Assembly (NCBI RefSeq): GCF_000737195.2 | Contig: NZ_JALM01000015.1 | Location: forward strand, 20,075-84,074 | Direction: 5' to 3' | Length of the DNA stretch: 64,000 nucleotides | From: Sciscionella sediminilitoris | GTDB lineage: Bacteria > Actinomycetota > Actinomycetes > Mycobacteriales > Pseudonocardiaceae | In this document: in pieces, positions 54,300 to 62,743 of the stretch | Layout: every line of letters begins with the position of its first letter | Position numbering within the stretch: position 1 is the stretch's first letter | The notes under the pieces: generated by a model | Seen by the model: the letters and a program-made list of their open reading frames with translations, nothing else | Databases searched by the model: none | Told to the model about the DNA's origin: nothing | Made by a program: the position numbers and the translations under genes

Positions 54300-54320
54300 C
54301 TTGAGTCTGGACGGCTCAAT
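54300..54320. promoter_or_regulatory. HAIR site 2 upstream of dnaK
   Basis: CTTGAGT-N7-GCTCAAT on the plus strand keeps a perfect left arm and five of seven bases in the right arm of the HAIR consensus. It lies 32 bases beyond site 1, giving the paired arrangement known from dnaK promoters in Streptomyces. Confidence 0.75.
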
Positions 54321-54372
54321 CTTTCTGCTAGGTCCAACGAACGACCAGCTCGCGGTGTTCCCGGGCGTGCTT

Positions 54373-54412
54373 GTGAGTGGTTGTGTTGGTTCTAACCAAC
54401 ACAACCACTCAC
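54373..54412. repeat. Dispersed 40-base palindrome, copy 1
   Basis: Arms of 19 bases (GTGAGTGGTTGTGTTGGTT and its exact inverse) flank a CT centre. It starts seven bases beyond the glxA-type stop codon, toward the dnaK promoter. Two more copies lie near 58.2 kb and 63.6 kb. It could end transcription of the regulator gene, though it lacks a T tract. Confidence 0.9.
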
Positions 54413-54419
54413 GACGGCT

Positions 54420-55337
54420 TCAGCGCGTCAGGTGTGCTCTGCGGTACGCGCTGGGTGTACTGCCGACCTCGCGGCGGAAGGTCGTCCGGAAGTTCGCCGC
54501 CGTACCGAATCCGGTGGCCGAGGCGATCCGCTCGACCGTCCAGTCGGATGTCGCCAGCAGCCGCCGCGCGCTCAGGATCCGCTGCATACCGACCCAGCGC
54601 ATGGGCGAGAACCCGGTCTCGCGCTCGAAGTGCCGGATGAACGTCCGGCGCGGCAGATTGGCCTGCCGGGCCAGGCTCTCGACGCTGATCGGTTCGCCGA
54701 GGTGCGCCATCGCCCAGGCCCTGGTCGCGGAGAGGTCCGAGCGGGGCGGGGTGAGCACATCCACGTACTGCGGACCGGTGCCGTCACGCACCGGCGAGGC
54801 GATGACCTCCCGCCCGGCCTCGTGCGCGGCCGCCGCACCGAAATCCGAGGCGATCAGGTGCAGGCACACGTCGATGCCCGCACCCGCGCCCGCGGAGGTG
54901 AGGACGTTCCCGTCCACCACGAACAGACGGTTCTCCAGCACTTCGACCATCGGGTACAGCTCGCGGAGCCGGTCCAGGTACCGCCAGTGCGCCGTCGCCT
55001 TCCTCCCGTCGAGCACACCGCTGGCGGCCAGGGCGAACGCGCCGGTGCAGATCGCGACCACGCGCGCGTCCCGGCGGGCACCGGTGCGGAGCACCTCGAG
55101 GTACTCCTCGGGGAGGGGCTTCTCCGGATCCTCGTATCCCGGCACCACGACGATGTCCGCCCGCGCGGCCTCGGAGAGCGGATGTGTGGGCACGACACCC
55201 GGTTCGGGAGCGGACCCGCCGTCGGCGCACACGATGACCTCGTAGCCGGGACAGCCGCCCAGAATGTGCGCGGGGATGCTGAAGTCGAGCGGGATGGTCC
55301 GGGGCACCGCCAGGATCGCCACGCGGAGTTCGGGCAC
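54420..55337 (-). CDS. GlxA-family AraC-type regulator (DJ-1/PfpI + HTH)
   Basis: A 305-residue regulator with an N-terminal DJ-1/PfpI amidotransferase-like sensor domain (RVAILAVPRTIPLDFSIPAHILGG; VAICTGAFALAASGVLDGRKATAHW in parts) carrying the elbow Cys in ICTGAF, and a C-terminal AraC helix-turn-helix pair (LARQANLPRRTFIRHFERETGFSPMRWV). The same architecture as AdpA and ArgR of other bacteria. GTG start after GGAGCC. Divergent from the RidA-quinone oxidoreductase operon, which it probably regulates. TGGCA repeats occur between the two. Confidence 0.88.
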   Translation of the reverse strand: MPELRVAILAVPRTIPLDFSIPAHILGGCPGYEVIVCADGGSAPEPGVVPTHPLSEAARADIVVVPGYEDPEKPLPEEYLEVLRTGARRDARVVAICTGAFALAASGVLDGRKATAHWRYLDRLRELYPMVEVLENRLFVVDGNVLTSAGAGAGIDVCLHLIASDFGAAAAHEAGREVIASPVRDGTGPQYVDVLTPPRSDLSATRAWAMAHLGEPISVESLARQANLPRRTFIRHFERETGFSPMRWVGMQRILSARRLLATSDWTVERIASATGFGTAANFRTTFRREVGSTPSAYRRAHLTR

Positions 55338-55354
55338 TGCGGCTCCCTTCACCC

Positions 55355-55385
55355 ATGGCAGGCACGATCCTTGCCATTTCTGGCA
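55355..55385. promoter_or_regulatory. Clustered TGGCA/TGCCA repeats, possible GlxA-type operator
   Basis: ATGGCA (55355-55360), TGCCAT (55372-55377) and TGGCA (55381-55385) form overlapping inverted repeats in the glxA/ridA intergenic space. They contain the TGGC core of the AdpA consensus TGGCSNGWWY, and AdpA has the same domain build as the adjacent regulator. Confidence 0.45.
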
Positions 55386-55464
55386 TCGGCGCTGCTGGTG
55401 ACCACAGTCGGGGCCACCTAACTTGCACGATAGCGGATGATTCAGCACGGAAAGGGCGGCCGAT

Positions 55465-55902
55465 ATGACCGACGCGATCGAGCGCAGGATGGAAAACTTC
55501 GGGGTGCCATGGGAAAGCGCTTACGGCTACGCCCAGGCCGTCCGGATCGGCGACACGGTCTACCTGTCCGGCCAGCTCTCGCACGACGGCGCGGAACTCG
55601 TCGCCCCGGCTCCGGTGGATTCCTCCGGAGTGATCACGGACTTCTCGAACATGGGCGCGCAGCTGCGGCAGAGTTACCACAACGCGACGGAGTTGCTGGG
55701 CCGTTTCGGTGCCACCCTGGACAATGTCGTGGAAGAGGTGATCTACGTGCTCGACATGGCCGCGGCCTTCGAGGTCGCCGGGCCGGTGCGCAAACAGGCG
55801 TACGGCCGGGATGTTCCCCCGGTCGCCAGCACGATCCTCGGCACCACCCGGCTGGTCTTCCCGGAGCAGCTCGTGGAAATCAAGTTCGTCGCACGCCTCT
55901 GA
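55465..55902 (+). CDS. RidA family (YjgF/YER057c) protein
   Basis: A 145-residue protein of the RidA superfamily. YGYAQAVRIGDTVYLSGQLSHDG is the N-terminal core, and the C-terminal block has AYGRDVPPVASTILGTTRLVFPEQLVEIKFVARL (in parts). The arginine that binds carboxylates in true RidA deaminases (usually in CxRV context) is not in its usual place; this is nearer to subgroup Rid7-like members, so 2-aminoacrylate deaminase activity is not assured. First gene of an operon with the quinone oxidoreductase, 20 bases apart. Confidence 0.82.
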   Translation: MTDAIERRMENFGVPWESAYGYAQAVRIGDTVYLSGQLSHDGAELVAPAPVDSSGVITDFSNMGAQLRQSYHNATELLGRFGATLDNVVEEVIYVLDMAAAFEVAGPVRKQAYGRDVPPVASTILGTTRLVFPEQLVEIKFVARL

Positions 55903-55922
55903 TCCCCGGACAAGGACCCGAT

Positions 55923-56843
55923 ATGAAAGCCATAACGGTCACCGACCAGGCTGCCGGTCTCGACGGTATGACCCTGGCCGATCGCCCGTATCCGCATGCC
56001 GCGGAGAACGACGTCATCGTGCGGGTGCACGCGGCCGGGTTCACCCCGGGCGAGCTCGACTGGCCGGCCACGTGGACCGATCGGGCCGGTCGTGATCGGA
56101 CGCCGAGTGTGCCCGGACACGAGTTGTCGGGGGTCGTGACCGGGCTCGGGTACGGCACCACCGGCCTCACCCTCGGGCAACGCGTCGCCGGGCTCACCGA
56201 TTGGGCGCGGGACGGCTCGCTCGCCGAGTTCACGGCCGTGGAGGCTCGCAACCTCACCCCGCTTCCGGCCGATATCGATCACCCGGTCGCGGCGGCCCTG
56301 CCGATCTCCGGACTGACCGCGTGGCAGGCGCTGTTCGAGCACGGCCGGCTCCAGGCAGGGCAGACCGTGCTGGTCCACGGTGCGGCAGGCGGCGTGGGTT
56401 CGCTGGCGGTGCAGCTCGCGCAGCAGGCGGGGGCGAGCGTCATCGGCACCGGCCGGGCCCGCGACCGGGACGACGTGCTCGGCCTCGGCGCCGACTCCTT
56501 CATCGACCTGCAGGCCGATCGCCTGGACGAGGCCGGGGAGGTCGACGTGGTCCTGGACATCTTCGGCGGGGAGATCCTCGAACGCTCGGCCCGGCTGGTC
56601 CGCGCGGGGGGCACCCTGGTCACCATCGCCGGGCCGACGGAGATCCGGCCCGGCGACGGCCGAACGGTCTTCTTCGTCGTCGAACCGGACCGGGCCCGGC
56701 TGGCCGAGCTGGTGCGGCAGGTCCGCGAGGGCCGCCTGCACGTGCGCCTCGGCTCCGTCCATCCGCTGGAGGAAGCGCCGGCCGCCTTCACGTCCGGGCG
56801 CCGCGGCCCCGGGAAAACGATCATCGCCGTCGCGGATCGTTAG
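55923..56843 (+). CDS. Zinc-independent quinone oxidoreductase (MDR family)
   Basis: A 306-residue medium-chain reductase of the quinone oxidoreductase/zeta-crystallin group. The N-terminal GroES-like domain has VRVHAAGFTPGELDW and VPGHELSGVV, and the NADPH-binding loop is VLVHGAAGGVGSLAVQLAQQAGA. Structural-zinc cysteines are absent, as expected. It reduces quinones or alpha,beta-unsaturated carbonyls. Coupled to the RidA-like gene and facing the GlxA-type regulator, which suggests a joint response to reactive carbonyl or amine compounds. Confidence 0.87.
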   Translation: MKAITVTDQAAGLDGMTLADRPYPHAAENDVIVRVHAAGFTPGELDWPATWTDRAGRDRTPSVPGHELSGVVTGLGYGTTGLTLGQRVAGLTDWARDGSLAEFTAVEARNLTPLPADIDHPVAAALPISGLTAWQALFEHGRLQAGQTVLVHGAAGGVGSLAVQLAQQAGASVIGTGRARDRDDVLGLGADSFIDLQADRLDEAGEVDVVLDIFGGEILERSARLVRAGGTLVTIAGPTEIRPGDGRTVFFVVEPDRARLAELVRQVREGRLHVRLGSVHPLEEAPAAFTSGRRGPGKTIIAVADR

Positions 56844-56993
56844 CGCCGCGCGACGGGTTCACCGCCGAGCAGCACACGGGTGCGGCCGCAACAACATCGC
56901 TGATAGCGGACCCATCCCTGGCTGGTGATATGGCTCGAGATCGTGATCCATCGGTGTACAGCGGTCATGACGCCATCGTGCTGTAATAGTCCT

Positions 56994-57515
56994 GTGCGGT
57001 TGAACCCTTACGGCGAGGATCCGGTGCGGCTGGCCGTCGACCTGCTCGGGAACCCGCCGCGTGATCCGGCCGAGCTGACCGAGCGCTGCGCGCACGCCGG
57101 GGTGGCCCTGAGCGGTCCCTGCGGGCAGGCGGATCTGACCGAGGTGCGCCGGTTTCTCGAGCGGTGGCAGCAGGTCGTGGACACCGGGGAGGACACCGAG
57201 CGCGCCCGGCTGCTGAACGCCCTGCTCGCCGAGTCCTCCTCGTATCCGCGGCTGACCGATCACCTCGGCGATGGCTGGCACATCCACTACCGGGACGACC
57301 GGCTCAGCGCTGCGGGGGTGGTGAAGGCGCTGATCAGCGTGGGCACCGCGGTGCACCTGACCGGCCGCGGCATGCACCGGCTGGGCCGCTGTGCCCTCGA
57401 GGAGTGCCGCGCGGTATTCGCCGACTTCACCAGGGGCGGGCGGCAGCGGTACTGCTCGCCGGGCTGCGCGAACCGGGACGCGGTACGCAGGCACCGAGCG
57501 CGCCGGTCCGGCTAA
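56994..57515 (+). CDS. CGNR zinc-finger (ABATE-domain) protein
   Basis: A 173-residue protein with an N-terminal ABATE domain (RLNPYGEDPVRLAVDLLGNPP) and a C-terminal CGNR zinc finger: CALEECRAVFADFTRGGRQRYCSPGCANRDAVRRHRARR (in parts), in which the last Cys is followed by ANR instead of GNR. Such proteins are probably small transcription regulators in actinobacteria. The GTG has no ribosome site, but TAATAGT ends only six bases before it, which would make the message leaderless. The last four bases overlap the convergent phosphodiesterase gene. Confidence 0.85.
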   Translation: MRLNPYGEDPVRLAVDLLGNPPRDPAELTERCAHAGVALSGPCGQADLTEVRRFLERWQQVVDTGEDTERARLLNALLAESSSYPRLTDHLGDGWHIHYRDDRLSAAGVVKALISVGTAVHLTGRGMHRLGRCALEECRAVFADFTRGGRQRYCSPGCANRDAVRRHRARRSG

Positions 57516-58216
57516 CCGAGGGCCGCGCGCGCCTTGCCGGGGACGTTCGTGGCCAGGTAGCGCACCCCGAGCCGCGCACACAGGGCGATGTCCGCGGGTT
57601 CGTCCACGGTCCAGGCGTAGATCTCCCGGCCCGCGCGGCGTACGTAGTCGGGATCCGCACGCAGGGTGCTGATCGAGGGCCCGGCGATCGTGGCGGTCCT
57701 CGGCAGGGGCCGCCGTGCCGTGACCTGATCGGTGAGCAGCACCGTCGGCACGTGCGCCGACTGCGCCGCGATCCGGCGCAGCGCGGTACCGGAGAACGAG
57801 AGCACCGTGGCCTTACCATCGGCGAGCCCGAACTCCGCGAGCTCGGCCAGCAGTCGCGCCTCGACCCGGGAACCGTGCCGCGCGGGATGCTTGGTCTCCG
57901 CGAACAACCGCACCCCGGTATCGGCGACCAGTTCGAGCAGCGCACGCAGGGTCAGCAGCGGGGCGGGCCGGGAATGCCAGCTGCCGTAGTCGAACTCGGC
58001 CAGCTCGGCCAGAGTGAGATCGCCGACCGAACCGCGCCCGTCCGAGGTGCGGCTCACCGTCCGGTCGTGCACACACACCAGGTGACCGTCCCTGGTGAGC
58101 CGCACATCGCATTCCACCCCGTCGGCGCCCTGTTCCACGGCGAGCTCATAGGCCGCGAGAGTGTGCTCCGGGCGGTCGGCGGAGGCACCACGGTGCGCGA
58201 CGAGGAAGGGCTGCAC
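57512..58216 (-). CDS. Glycerophosphodiester phosphodiesterase
   Basis: A 234-residue GDPD-family TIM barrel. The signature runs FLVAHRGASADRPEHTLAAYELAVEQGADGVECDVRLTRDGHLVCVHD (in parts) with metal- and acid-base residues His, Arg, Glu, Asp and His all in place; FAETKHPA and YAWTVDEPADI close the barrel. It hydrolyses glycerophosphodiesters to glycerol-3-phosphate and an alcohol. No signal peptide, so it is likely cytosolic. The GTG at 58216 fits the family start; the palindromic repeat copy 2 lies just upstream. Confidence 0.87.
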   Translation of the reverse strand: MQPFLVAHRGASADRPEHTLAAYELAVEQGADGVECDVRLTRDGHLVCVHDRTVSRTSDGRGSVGDLTLAELAEFDYGSWHSRPAPLLTLRALLELVADTGVRLFAETKHPARHGSRVEARLLAELAEFGLADGKATVLSFSGTALRRIAAQSAHVPTVLLTDQVTARRPLPRTATIAGPSISTLRADPDYVRRAGREIYAWTVDEPADIALCARLGVRYLATNVPGKARAALG

Positions 58217-58240
58217 AGCTTCGAGCCTACCCAGAACCTC

Positions 58241-58280
58241 GTGCGTGGTTGTGTTGGTTAGAACCAACACAACCACTCAC
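58241..58280. repeat. Dispersed 40-base palindrome, copy 2
   Basis: Arms of 19 bases with an AG centre; the left arm is GTGCGTGGTTGTGTTGGTT, one mismatch from symmetry. CTC/GAG lets it extend to 58238-58283. It lies between the DUF4328-like stop and the phosphodiesterase start, on the same operon strand. Confidence 0.9.
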
Positions 58281-58299
58281 GAGCACGTGTTTGCGCAGT

Positions 58300-59193
58300 T
58301 CAGCGTGGGGCGTTCGCGGGGCGGGGCGCACGCTCCAGTGAGGTGGGTGCGCCGTGCACGGCGAGTATTCGACGGTACGGGCTGGAGCCGTCGGTGAGCG
58401 GGGCGAGCAACCCGGTCAGCCGGGTGACGGTGCGCGCGGTGAGGTAGGCGAGCACCAGGGCGACGGCGTCGGCCACCGCGTGCAGCAGCACCCCGTCGGC
58501 CATGGCCTGCACGGAATCGCGCAACCCCCAGACGAGGGTGAGCACGAACAACACGCCACTGGCCAGCCAGGCGGCCCACCAGATCCAGGCCGCGGTGCTC
58601 GGCCGCGGGCGGCTCCCCGGCGGGCGTTCGCAGGCGACGTGCTCCAGTTCGGCGAGCACGTAGAAGGCGCCGATCAGGTTCCATCCGGGGATGAGCACGC
58701 AGGCCAGCGCCCAGCCGTCGCCGCGCGCCGAGACGCGTCCGCGTTCCCCGAACTCGCGTGCGGGCAGCAGCCAGCGGAGCACGAGGTAGAGGGAGGCGAT
58801 GGCGAACACCACGGTGACGATGCCCGCGGAGATGACGAAGGTGTCCGAGAACGCGGCCAATCCCTCGGGCACCGGGGCGGAAAGGCTGACCACGAGCAGG
58901 ATGTAGCGCACCAACTCGGCGATCGTGGCCAGGGCCGCGGTGACCGTGGTGATCAGCAGCATCAGGGTGGCGAGCCGCCCGGCGACGCGCACCGATTCCG
59001 CGGTCGCCGGTTCGTGCGCGGTGCCCGGAACACTGGTCGGCCAGCGCCAGGCCAGCTGCGGGAAACCCCAGCGCGGGGTCGCCGGATAGGAGGGCGGACC
59101 GGTGTAGGGCCGCCGCCGCACCGCGGGACGCCGGGGACCGGCACCCGGCGGCGGGCTAGCGACCCAGCGCACCCGATTCGCTCCCGCGGTCAT
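58300..59193 (-). CDS. DUF4328-like membrane protein
   Basis: A 297-residue protein with a proline- and arginine-rich cytosolic head (about 60 residues) and about five membrane segments, including LATLMLLITTVTAALATIAEL and VISAGIVTVVFAIASLYLVLRW (in parts). ARGDGWALACVLIPGWNLIGAFYVLAELEHVA resembles the conserved block of DUF4328. The ATG overlaps the rhodanese stop (TGATG). Function unknown; tight coupling suggests a shared role with the rhodanese or symporter. Confidence 0.65.
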   Translation of the reverse strand: MTAGANRVRWVASPPPGAGPRRPAVRRRPYTGPPSYPATPRWGFPQLAWRWPTSVPGTAHEPATAESVRVAGRLATLMLLITTVTAALATIAELVRYILLVVSLSAPVPEGLAAFSDTFVISAGIVTVVFAIASLYLVLRWLLPAREFGERGRVSARGDGWALACVLIPGWNLIGAFYVLAELEHVACERPPGSRPRPSTAAWIWWAAWLASGVLFVLTLVWGLRDSVQAMADGVLLHAVADAVALVLAYLTARTVTRLTGLLAPLTDGSSPYRRILAVHGAPTSLERAPRPANAPR

Positions 59194-59525
59194 CAGATCA
59201 CCGCGGGGTCTTCGCCGGAGTCGCTGGTCATGTCCCGTCCGGCGGCCGCCCAGTGCTGCATCCCGCCCGCCACGTTCACGCAGGAGTGTCCCTGCGCGTT
59301 GAGATACGCGGTGACCTGCGCGGACCGGCCGCCCGAACGGCAGATCACGTAGACGCGGTCGGCCTCGGGCACATCCGCGACCCGCTCCGGGAGCGCGGAC
59401 ATCGGCAGATGCACGGCCTGCGGCGCATGCCCTGCGGCGAACTCGTCGTCCTCGCGGACGTCGAGCAGCACCTCGCCTTCGGGGAGTTCGGCGGGAATCT
59501 CGGAGACTGCTACCTCGGCTACCAC
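59193..59525 (-). CDS. Rhodanese-like sulfurtransferase domain protein
   Basis: A 110-residue single-domain rhodanese. The N-terminal LLDVREDDEFAAGHAPQAVHLPMSALPERV (in parts) and the active-site loop VICRSGGRS, whose Cys accepts sulfane sulfur, are both intact; GGMQHWAAAGRD ends the fold. Two GTG starts are possible (59525 and 59546); the inner one fits the family length. It is overlapped by the DUF4328-like gene and lies 46 bases after the symporter gene. Confidence 0.85.
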   Translation of the reverse strand: MVAEVAVSEIPAELPEGEVLLDVREDDEFAAGHAPQAVHLPMSALPERVADVPEADRVYVICRSGGRSAQVTAYLNAQGHSCVNVAGGMQHWAAAGRDMTSDSGEDPAVI

Positions 59526-59571
59526 CCCCCGATCGTGCCATGGCACCCGGTGAGGACGCAGTCAGAGTCGG

Positions 59572-61356
59572 CTACTGGCGCCGGTGCCTGCCGCCACGCA
59601 ATGGTTTGCGCCCCTGATCCCGCGGCGGGCCGAATCGTTCGGTGTCCCGGTCCTTGGTGAGCCCCAGCGGATCGGGGGCGTGCAATCGCAGGAAGATCGC
59701 GTTCACCTCGGCCTGCGGCTGTTGCTTGGTGGCCCGGGAGACCAGCAGCACCACGAGGAACACCACGGGCACCGAGAGCAGTGCGGGCTGGCGGACGAGC
59801 GCGGGTGCCCAGCCTCCGGTGTAGCCGGACACGATGGACAGGGTGAACGCGCCGAGCACGAGGATGCCGCCGAGCACGATCCCGGTCGCCGCGCCGGCCA
59901 CGGTGAGCTTGCGCCACCAGATACCGAGCAGCAGCAGCGGGGCGAAGGTGGACGCGGCGAGCGCGAAGGCCATCCCCACGCCCACGGTGATCTCGCTCGG
60001 GCGCAGCGCGATGGCCGCGGCGAGCGGGATGATCCCGCAGAGCACGGCCGCCCAGCGGAAATCCCGCACCCGCCCGGTGAGCACCTCGGTGGAGATCACC
60101 CCGGAAAGACTGACCAGCAGCCCGCTCGAGGTGGCCAGGAACGCGGCGAAGGCACCGGCGGCGAGCACCCCGGTCAGGATCTGGCCGGTCGTCGTGGACA
60201 GCATCGCCCCGGGCAGATCGAGCACCGCGACATCCGCGCGGCCGGTGACCATCAGCTCGGGAACGTAGAGCCGGGAAAGGGCACCGAGCACGGTGGGGAA
60301 CACGTAGAACGCGCCGAGCAGGGCCAGCACGTGCAGCACGGTGCGCCGCGCGGCCCGCCCGTCCGGGCTCGTGTAGAACCGGGCGAGCACGTGCGGCAGC
60401 CCGACAGCGCCGAGGAACAGCGCGAACATCAGCGAGTACGCCTCGACCGCGTCCTGCCCGCCGCCGAACCGCAACCAGTCGCTGTTCGCCGATTTGGCGC
60501 TGCCGACCGCGGGCACCGAGGTTCCCTCGGGGAAGCGCAGTGTGGTGCCCTTGTCGACGGTGTGCGGCCCCTTGGTGAGCACCATCCCGCTGTGCGCGCC
60601 GACATTGTCGATCCGGCCCTCCGCGGCGACCGGGGTGCTCTCCTGGACCGTCATTCGCACCGTGGTCTGCACGTGCACGGTGGTGTCCGCGGTGAACGCC
60701 GGAGTGCGCGCGGCATCCAGGCGTTCGGCGTGATCCGGGCGGGCGATGAAGAACACCAGGCACAGCACGAAGGTCGGCGCGGCGATCGCGAACAGCTTGA
60801 TCCAGTACTGCGCGGCCTGCACCAGGGTCGCGGTGCGCATCCCGCCGCCGAGCACGTTCACCACGACGACCGCGATCACCACGATCGCGCCGACCCAGGT
60901 CGGAACCGGGAGCACATAGGAGAGCACCATCCCGGCGCCCTGCAGCTGCGGGATCAGGTACAGGTAGCAGACCAGCAGCACGAACACCGCGCACAGCCCG
61001 CGCAGCCGCCGCGAACCGAACCGGGCCTCGGCGAAGTCCGGCAGCGTGTAGGCACCCGAACGGCGCAGCGGGGCCGCGACGAACAGCAGCACGGCGAGGA
61101 AACCGGCGGTGAACCCGACCGGGTACCACAGCGCACCGGCCCCATCGGAGAGCACGAGCCCGGCGATACCGAGGAACGAGGCGGCGGAGAGGTACTCACC
61201 GGCGAGCGCGGCCGCATTGCGCCGTGCCCGCACCGCGCGCCGCGCGACGAGGAAGTCGGGGGTGCTCACCGCGGAGCGCGAGGAGGCGTGACCGAGCCAG
61301 AAGGTGAACAATCCGACCGCGGCCATCCCAGCGATCGCCCATGGATTCAGTTCCAC
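59572..61356 (-). CDS. Sodium:solute symporter (acetate permease ActP/MctC-like)
   Basis: A 594-residue symporter of the SSS family with about thirteen membrane segments. SAASFLGIAGLVLSDGAGALWYPVGFTAGFLAVLLFVAAPLRRSGAYTLPDFAEARFGSRRLR (in parts) is the family signature, close to ActP/MctC monocarboxylate importers. An exported loop with repeated Val/Thr (residues about 215-300) is longer than in E. coli ActP. With the DUF485-like gene and LytTR regulator upstream it forms an acetate/pyruvate-type uptake unit. Substrate is inferred from the family. Confidence 0.88.
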   Translation of the reverse strand: MELNPWAIAGMAAVGLFTFWLGHASSRSAVSTPDFLVARRAVRARRNAAALAGEYLSAASFLGIAGLVLSDGAGALWYPVGFTAGFLAVLLFVAAPLRRSGAYTLPDFAEARFGSRRLRGLCAVFVLLVCYLYLIPQLQGAGMVLSYVLPVPTWVGAIVVIAVVVVNVLGGGMRTATLVQAAQYWIKLFAIAAPTFVLCLVFFIARPDHAERLDAARTPAFTADTTVHVQTTVRMTVQESTPVAAEGRIDNVGAHSGMVLTKGPHTVDKGTTLRFPEGTSVPAVGSAKSANSDWLRFGGGQDAVEAYSLMFALFLGAVGLPHVLARFYTSPDGRAARRTVLHVLALLGAFYVFPTVLGALSRLYVPELMVTGRADVAVLDLPGAMLSTTTGQILTGVLAAGAFAAFLATSSGLLVSLSGVISTEVLTGRVRDFRWAAVLCGIIPLAAAIALRPSEITVGVGMAFALAASTFAPLLLLGIWWRKLTVAGAATGIVLGGILVLGAFTLSIVSGYTGGWAPALVRQPALLSVPVVFLVVLLVSRATKQQPQAEVNAIFLRLHAPDPLGLTKDRDTERFGPPRDQGRKPLRGGRHRRQ

Positions 61357-61368
61357 CGCCGGGTCCGA

Positions 61369-61761
61369 TCAGTTCTCCACCATGTCCACGAAATCGCGCT
61401 CATTGCGCTCGGCCATCCGGTTGTACACGTAACCGGCGGCGAAAAGCACGGGAAAGGCCAGTACCCCGAGCAGCAACCAGGGGAGCGGGACCCCGAGCAG
61501 GGTGGCGTCATTGAAGGCGGGCAGGAAAACCGAAAGGAGCGGGATCGCGCCGAACAGCACGGTCACGATCGCGGCAAGGCCGAGCGCGACCCGCAGCTGG
61601 GCGCGGATCAGATTGCGCACGAGCAGCTCACCCATGCTGGTCTGTTGTTCGACCTCACCGCGGGCGCGGAGCACGGTCACCGGGCTGTTCCCGCCGGCGA
61701 GCACCACACGTTTGCGGCGGATGCGCTGCGGGGCGGCCGGGCCCTGGCCGTGCTCAGTCAT
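61369..61761 (-). CDS. DUF485-like membrane protein, symporter partner
   Basis: A 130-residue protein with a basic cytosolic head and two membrane segments (ALGLAAIVTVLFGAIPLLSVF and PLPWLLLGVLAFPVLFAAGYV), then an acidic tail AERNERDFVDMVEN. Size, two-helix topology and position just upstream of an ActP-like gene match the DUF485 (YjcH) proteins that accompany acetate permeases. It lies 12 bases before the symporter gene. Confidence 0.75.
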   Translation of the reverse strand: MTEHGQGPAAPQRIRRKRVVLAGGNSPVTVLRARGEVEQQTSMGELLVRNLIRAQLRVALGLAAIVTVLFGAIPLLSVFLPAFNDATLLGVPLPWLLLGVLAFPVLFAAGYVYNRMAERNERDFVDMVEN

Positions 61762-61842
61762 GAGAGGCGGCCTTTCCGGGCATCGCGGCGAGCCCCAGCG
61801 AGCGAGGCGCGCAGGAAAGACCGCATCGGGACAGCACAGTGG

Positions 61843-62685
61843 TCATGAACCCCAGCCGTTCTTCGGGGAGCGCACGATCCGGTCCTTGAGGTCGCGGGTG
61901 TGTCTGCGGGAGACCGGGAGCTCCTGCTCACCGTCGCCGAGCACGACCGTGTAGCCCGATGTGCCCATGCGCAGCTCGGTGATCAGCCCCTGCGCGACCA
62001 GATAGGAGCGGTGGATACGCACGAAGCCCGCCTCGGCCCAGCGTTCCTCGAGCTGGGCGAGCGGGATGCGCACCAGGTGCGAGCCCTCGGTGGTGTGCAG
62101 CCGCGCATAGTCGCCCTGCGCCTCCACCCAGCGCACCGAGGAACGTGAGATCAGCTTGGTGGTTCCGGCGAGCTCGACCGGGATGACCTCGTCGTTCGAG
62201 TCCTCGGCCTCGACCTGCGGCGCGCCCGGAACCCCCGGCTGGGGCCCTGCGACGTGCATTCGGTCGGCCCACACCCGGTCCACGGCCTTGGCCAGCCGTT
62301 CCGCCTTGAGCGGTTTGAGCACGTAGTCGACCGCGCCGAGTTCGAAGGCGGTCACCGCCTCCTGGCCGAACCCGGTGACGAACACGATCGCGGGCGGGCC
62401 GGGTTTGAGCGCGGCGAGCACTCGCGCCAGCTCCGTTCCGGAGAGCCCGGGCATGTCGATATCGACGAACACCGCGTCCACCGCGGTCTGCTTGGCGTCC
62501 CGGCGCGCGGCGACCTCCTCGTCCCCGCCGGAGATGAGCCGCAGCGCCTCGGCGGCCTCCCCGGCGAGCAGCACCCTGCGCACGCGCGGGTGCTGGCTCA
62601 GGAGGAACCGTAGTTCGTCGAGGCCATGTTGCTCATCGTCCACGGCAAGCACGAGCATGCCCTGGTTGTCATCACGTGTACTCAC
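61843..62685 (-). CDS. LytTR-type response regulator
   Basis: A 280-residue response regulator. The receiver domain (residues about 10-135) has the acidic pocket VDDE, the phosphorylated Asp in VFVDIDMPGLSG and Lys in YVLKPLKAE. The C-terminal LytTR DNA-binding domain shows VRWVEAQGDYARLHTTEGSHLVRIPLAQLEERW and RIHRSYLVA (in parts). The GTG start gives a short leader. In related actinomycetes such regulators pair with a LytS-type histidine kinase and control ActP-like transport; no kinase gene is adjacent here, so the phosphodonor must be elsewhere. Confidence 0.9.
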   Translation of the reverse strand: MSTRDDNQGMLVLAVDDEQHGLDELRFLLSQHPRVRRVLLAGEAAEALRLISGGDEEVAARRDAKQTAVDAVFVDIDMPGLSGTELARVLAALKPGPPAIVFVTGFGQEAVTAFELGAVDYVLKPLKAERLAKAVDRVWADRMHVAGPQPGVPGAPQVEAEDSNDEVIPVELAGTTKLISRSSVRWVEAQGDYARLHTTEGSHLVRIPLAQLEERWAEAGFVRIHRSYLVAQGLITELRMGTSGYTVVLGDGEQELPVSRRHTRDLKDRIVRSPKNGWGS

Positions 62686-62743
62686 TTCAGCGGGAATCTT
62701 GCCGAGTCTTGCGGCGGCTGTCTACCGGTGACCCCCAACTTGA

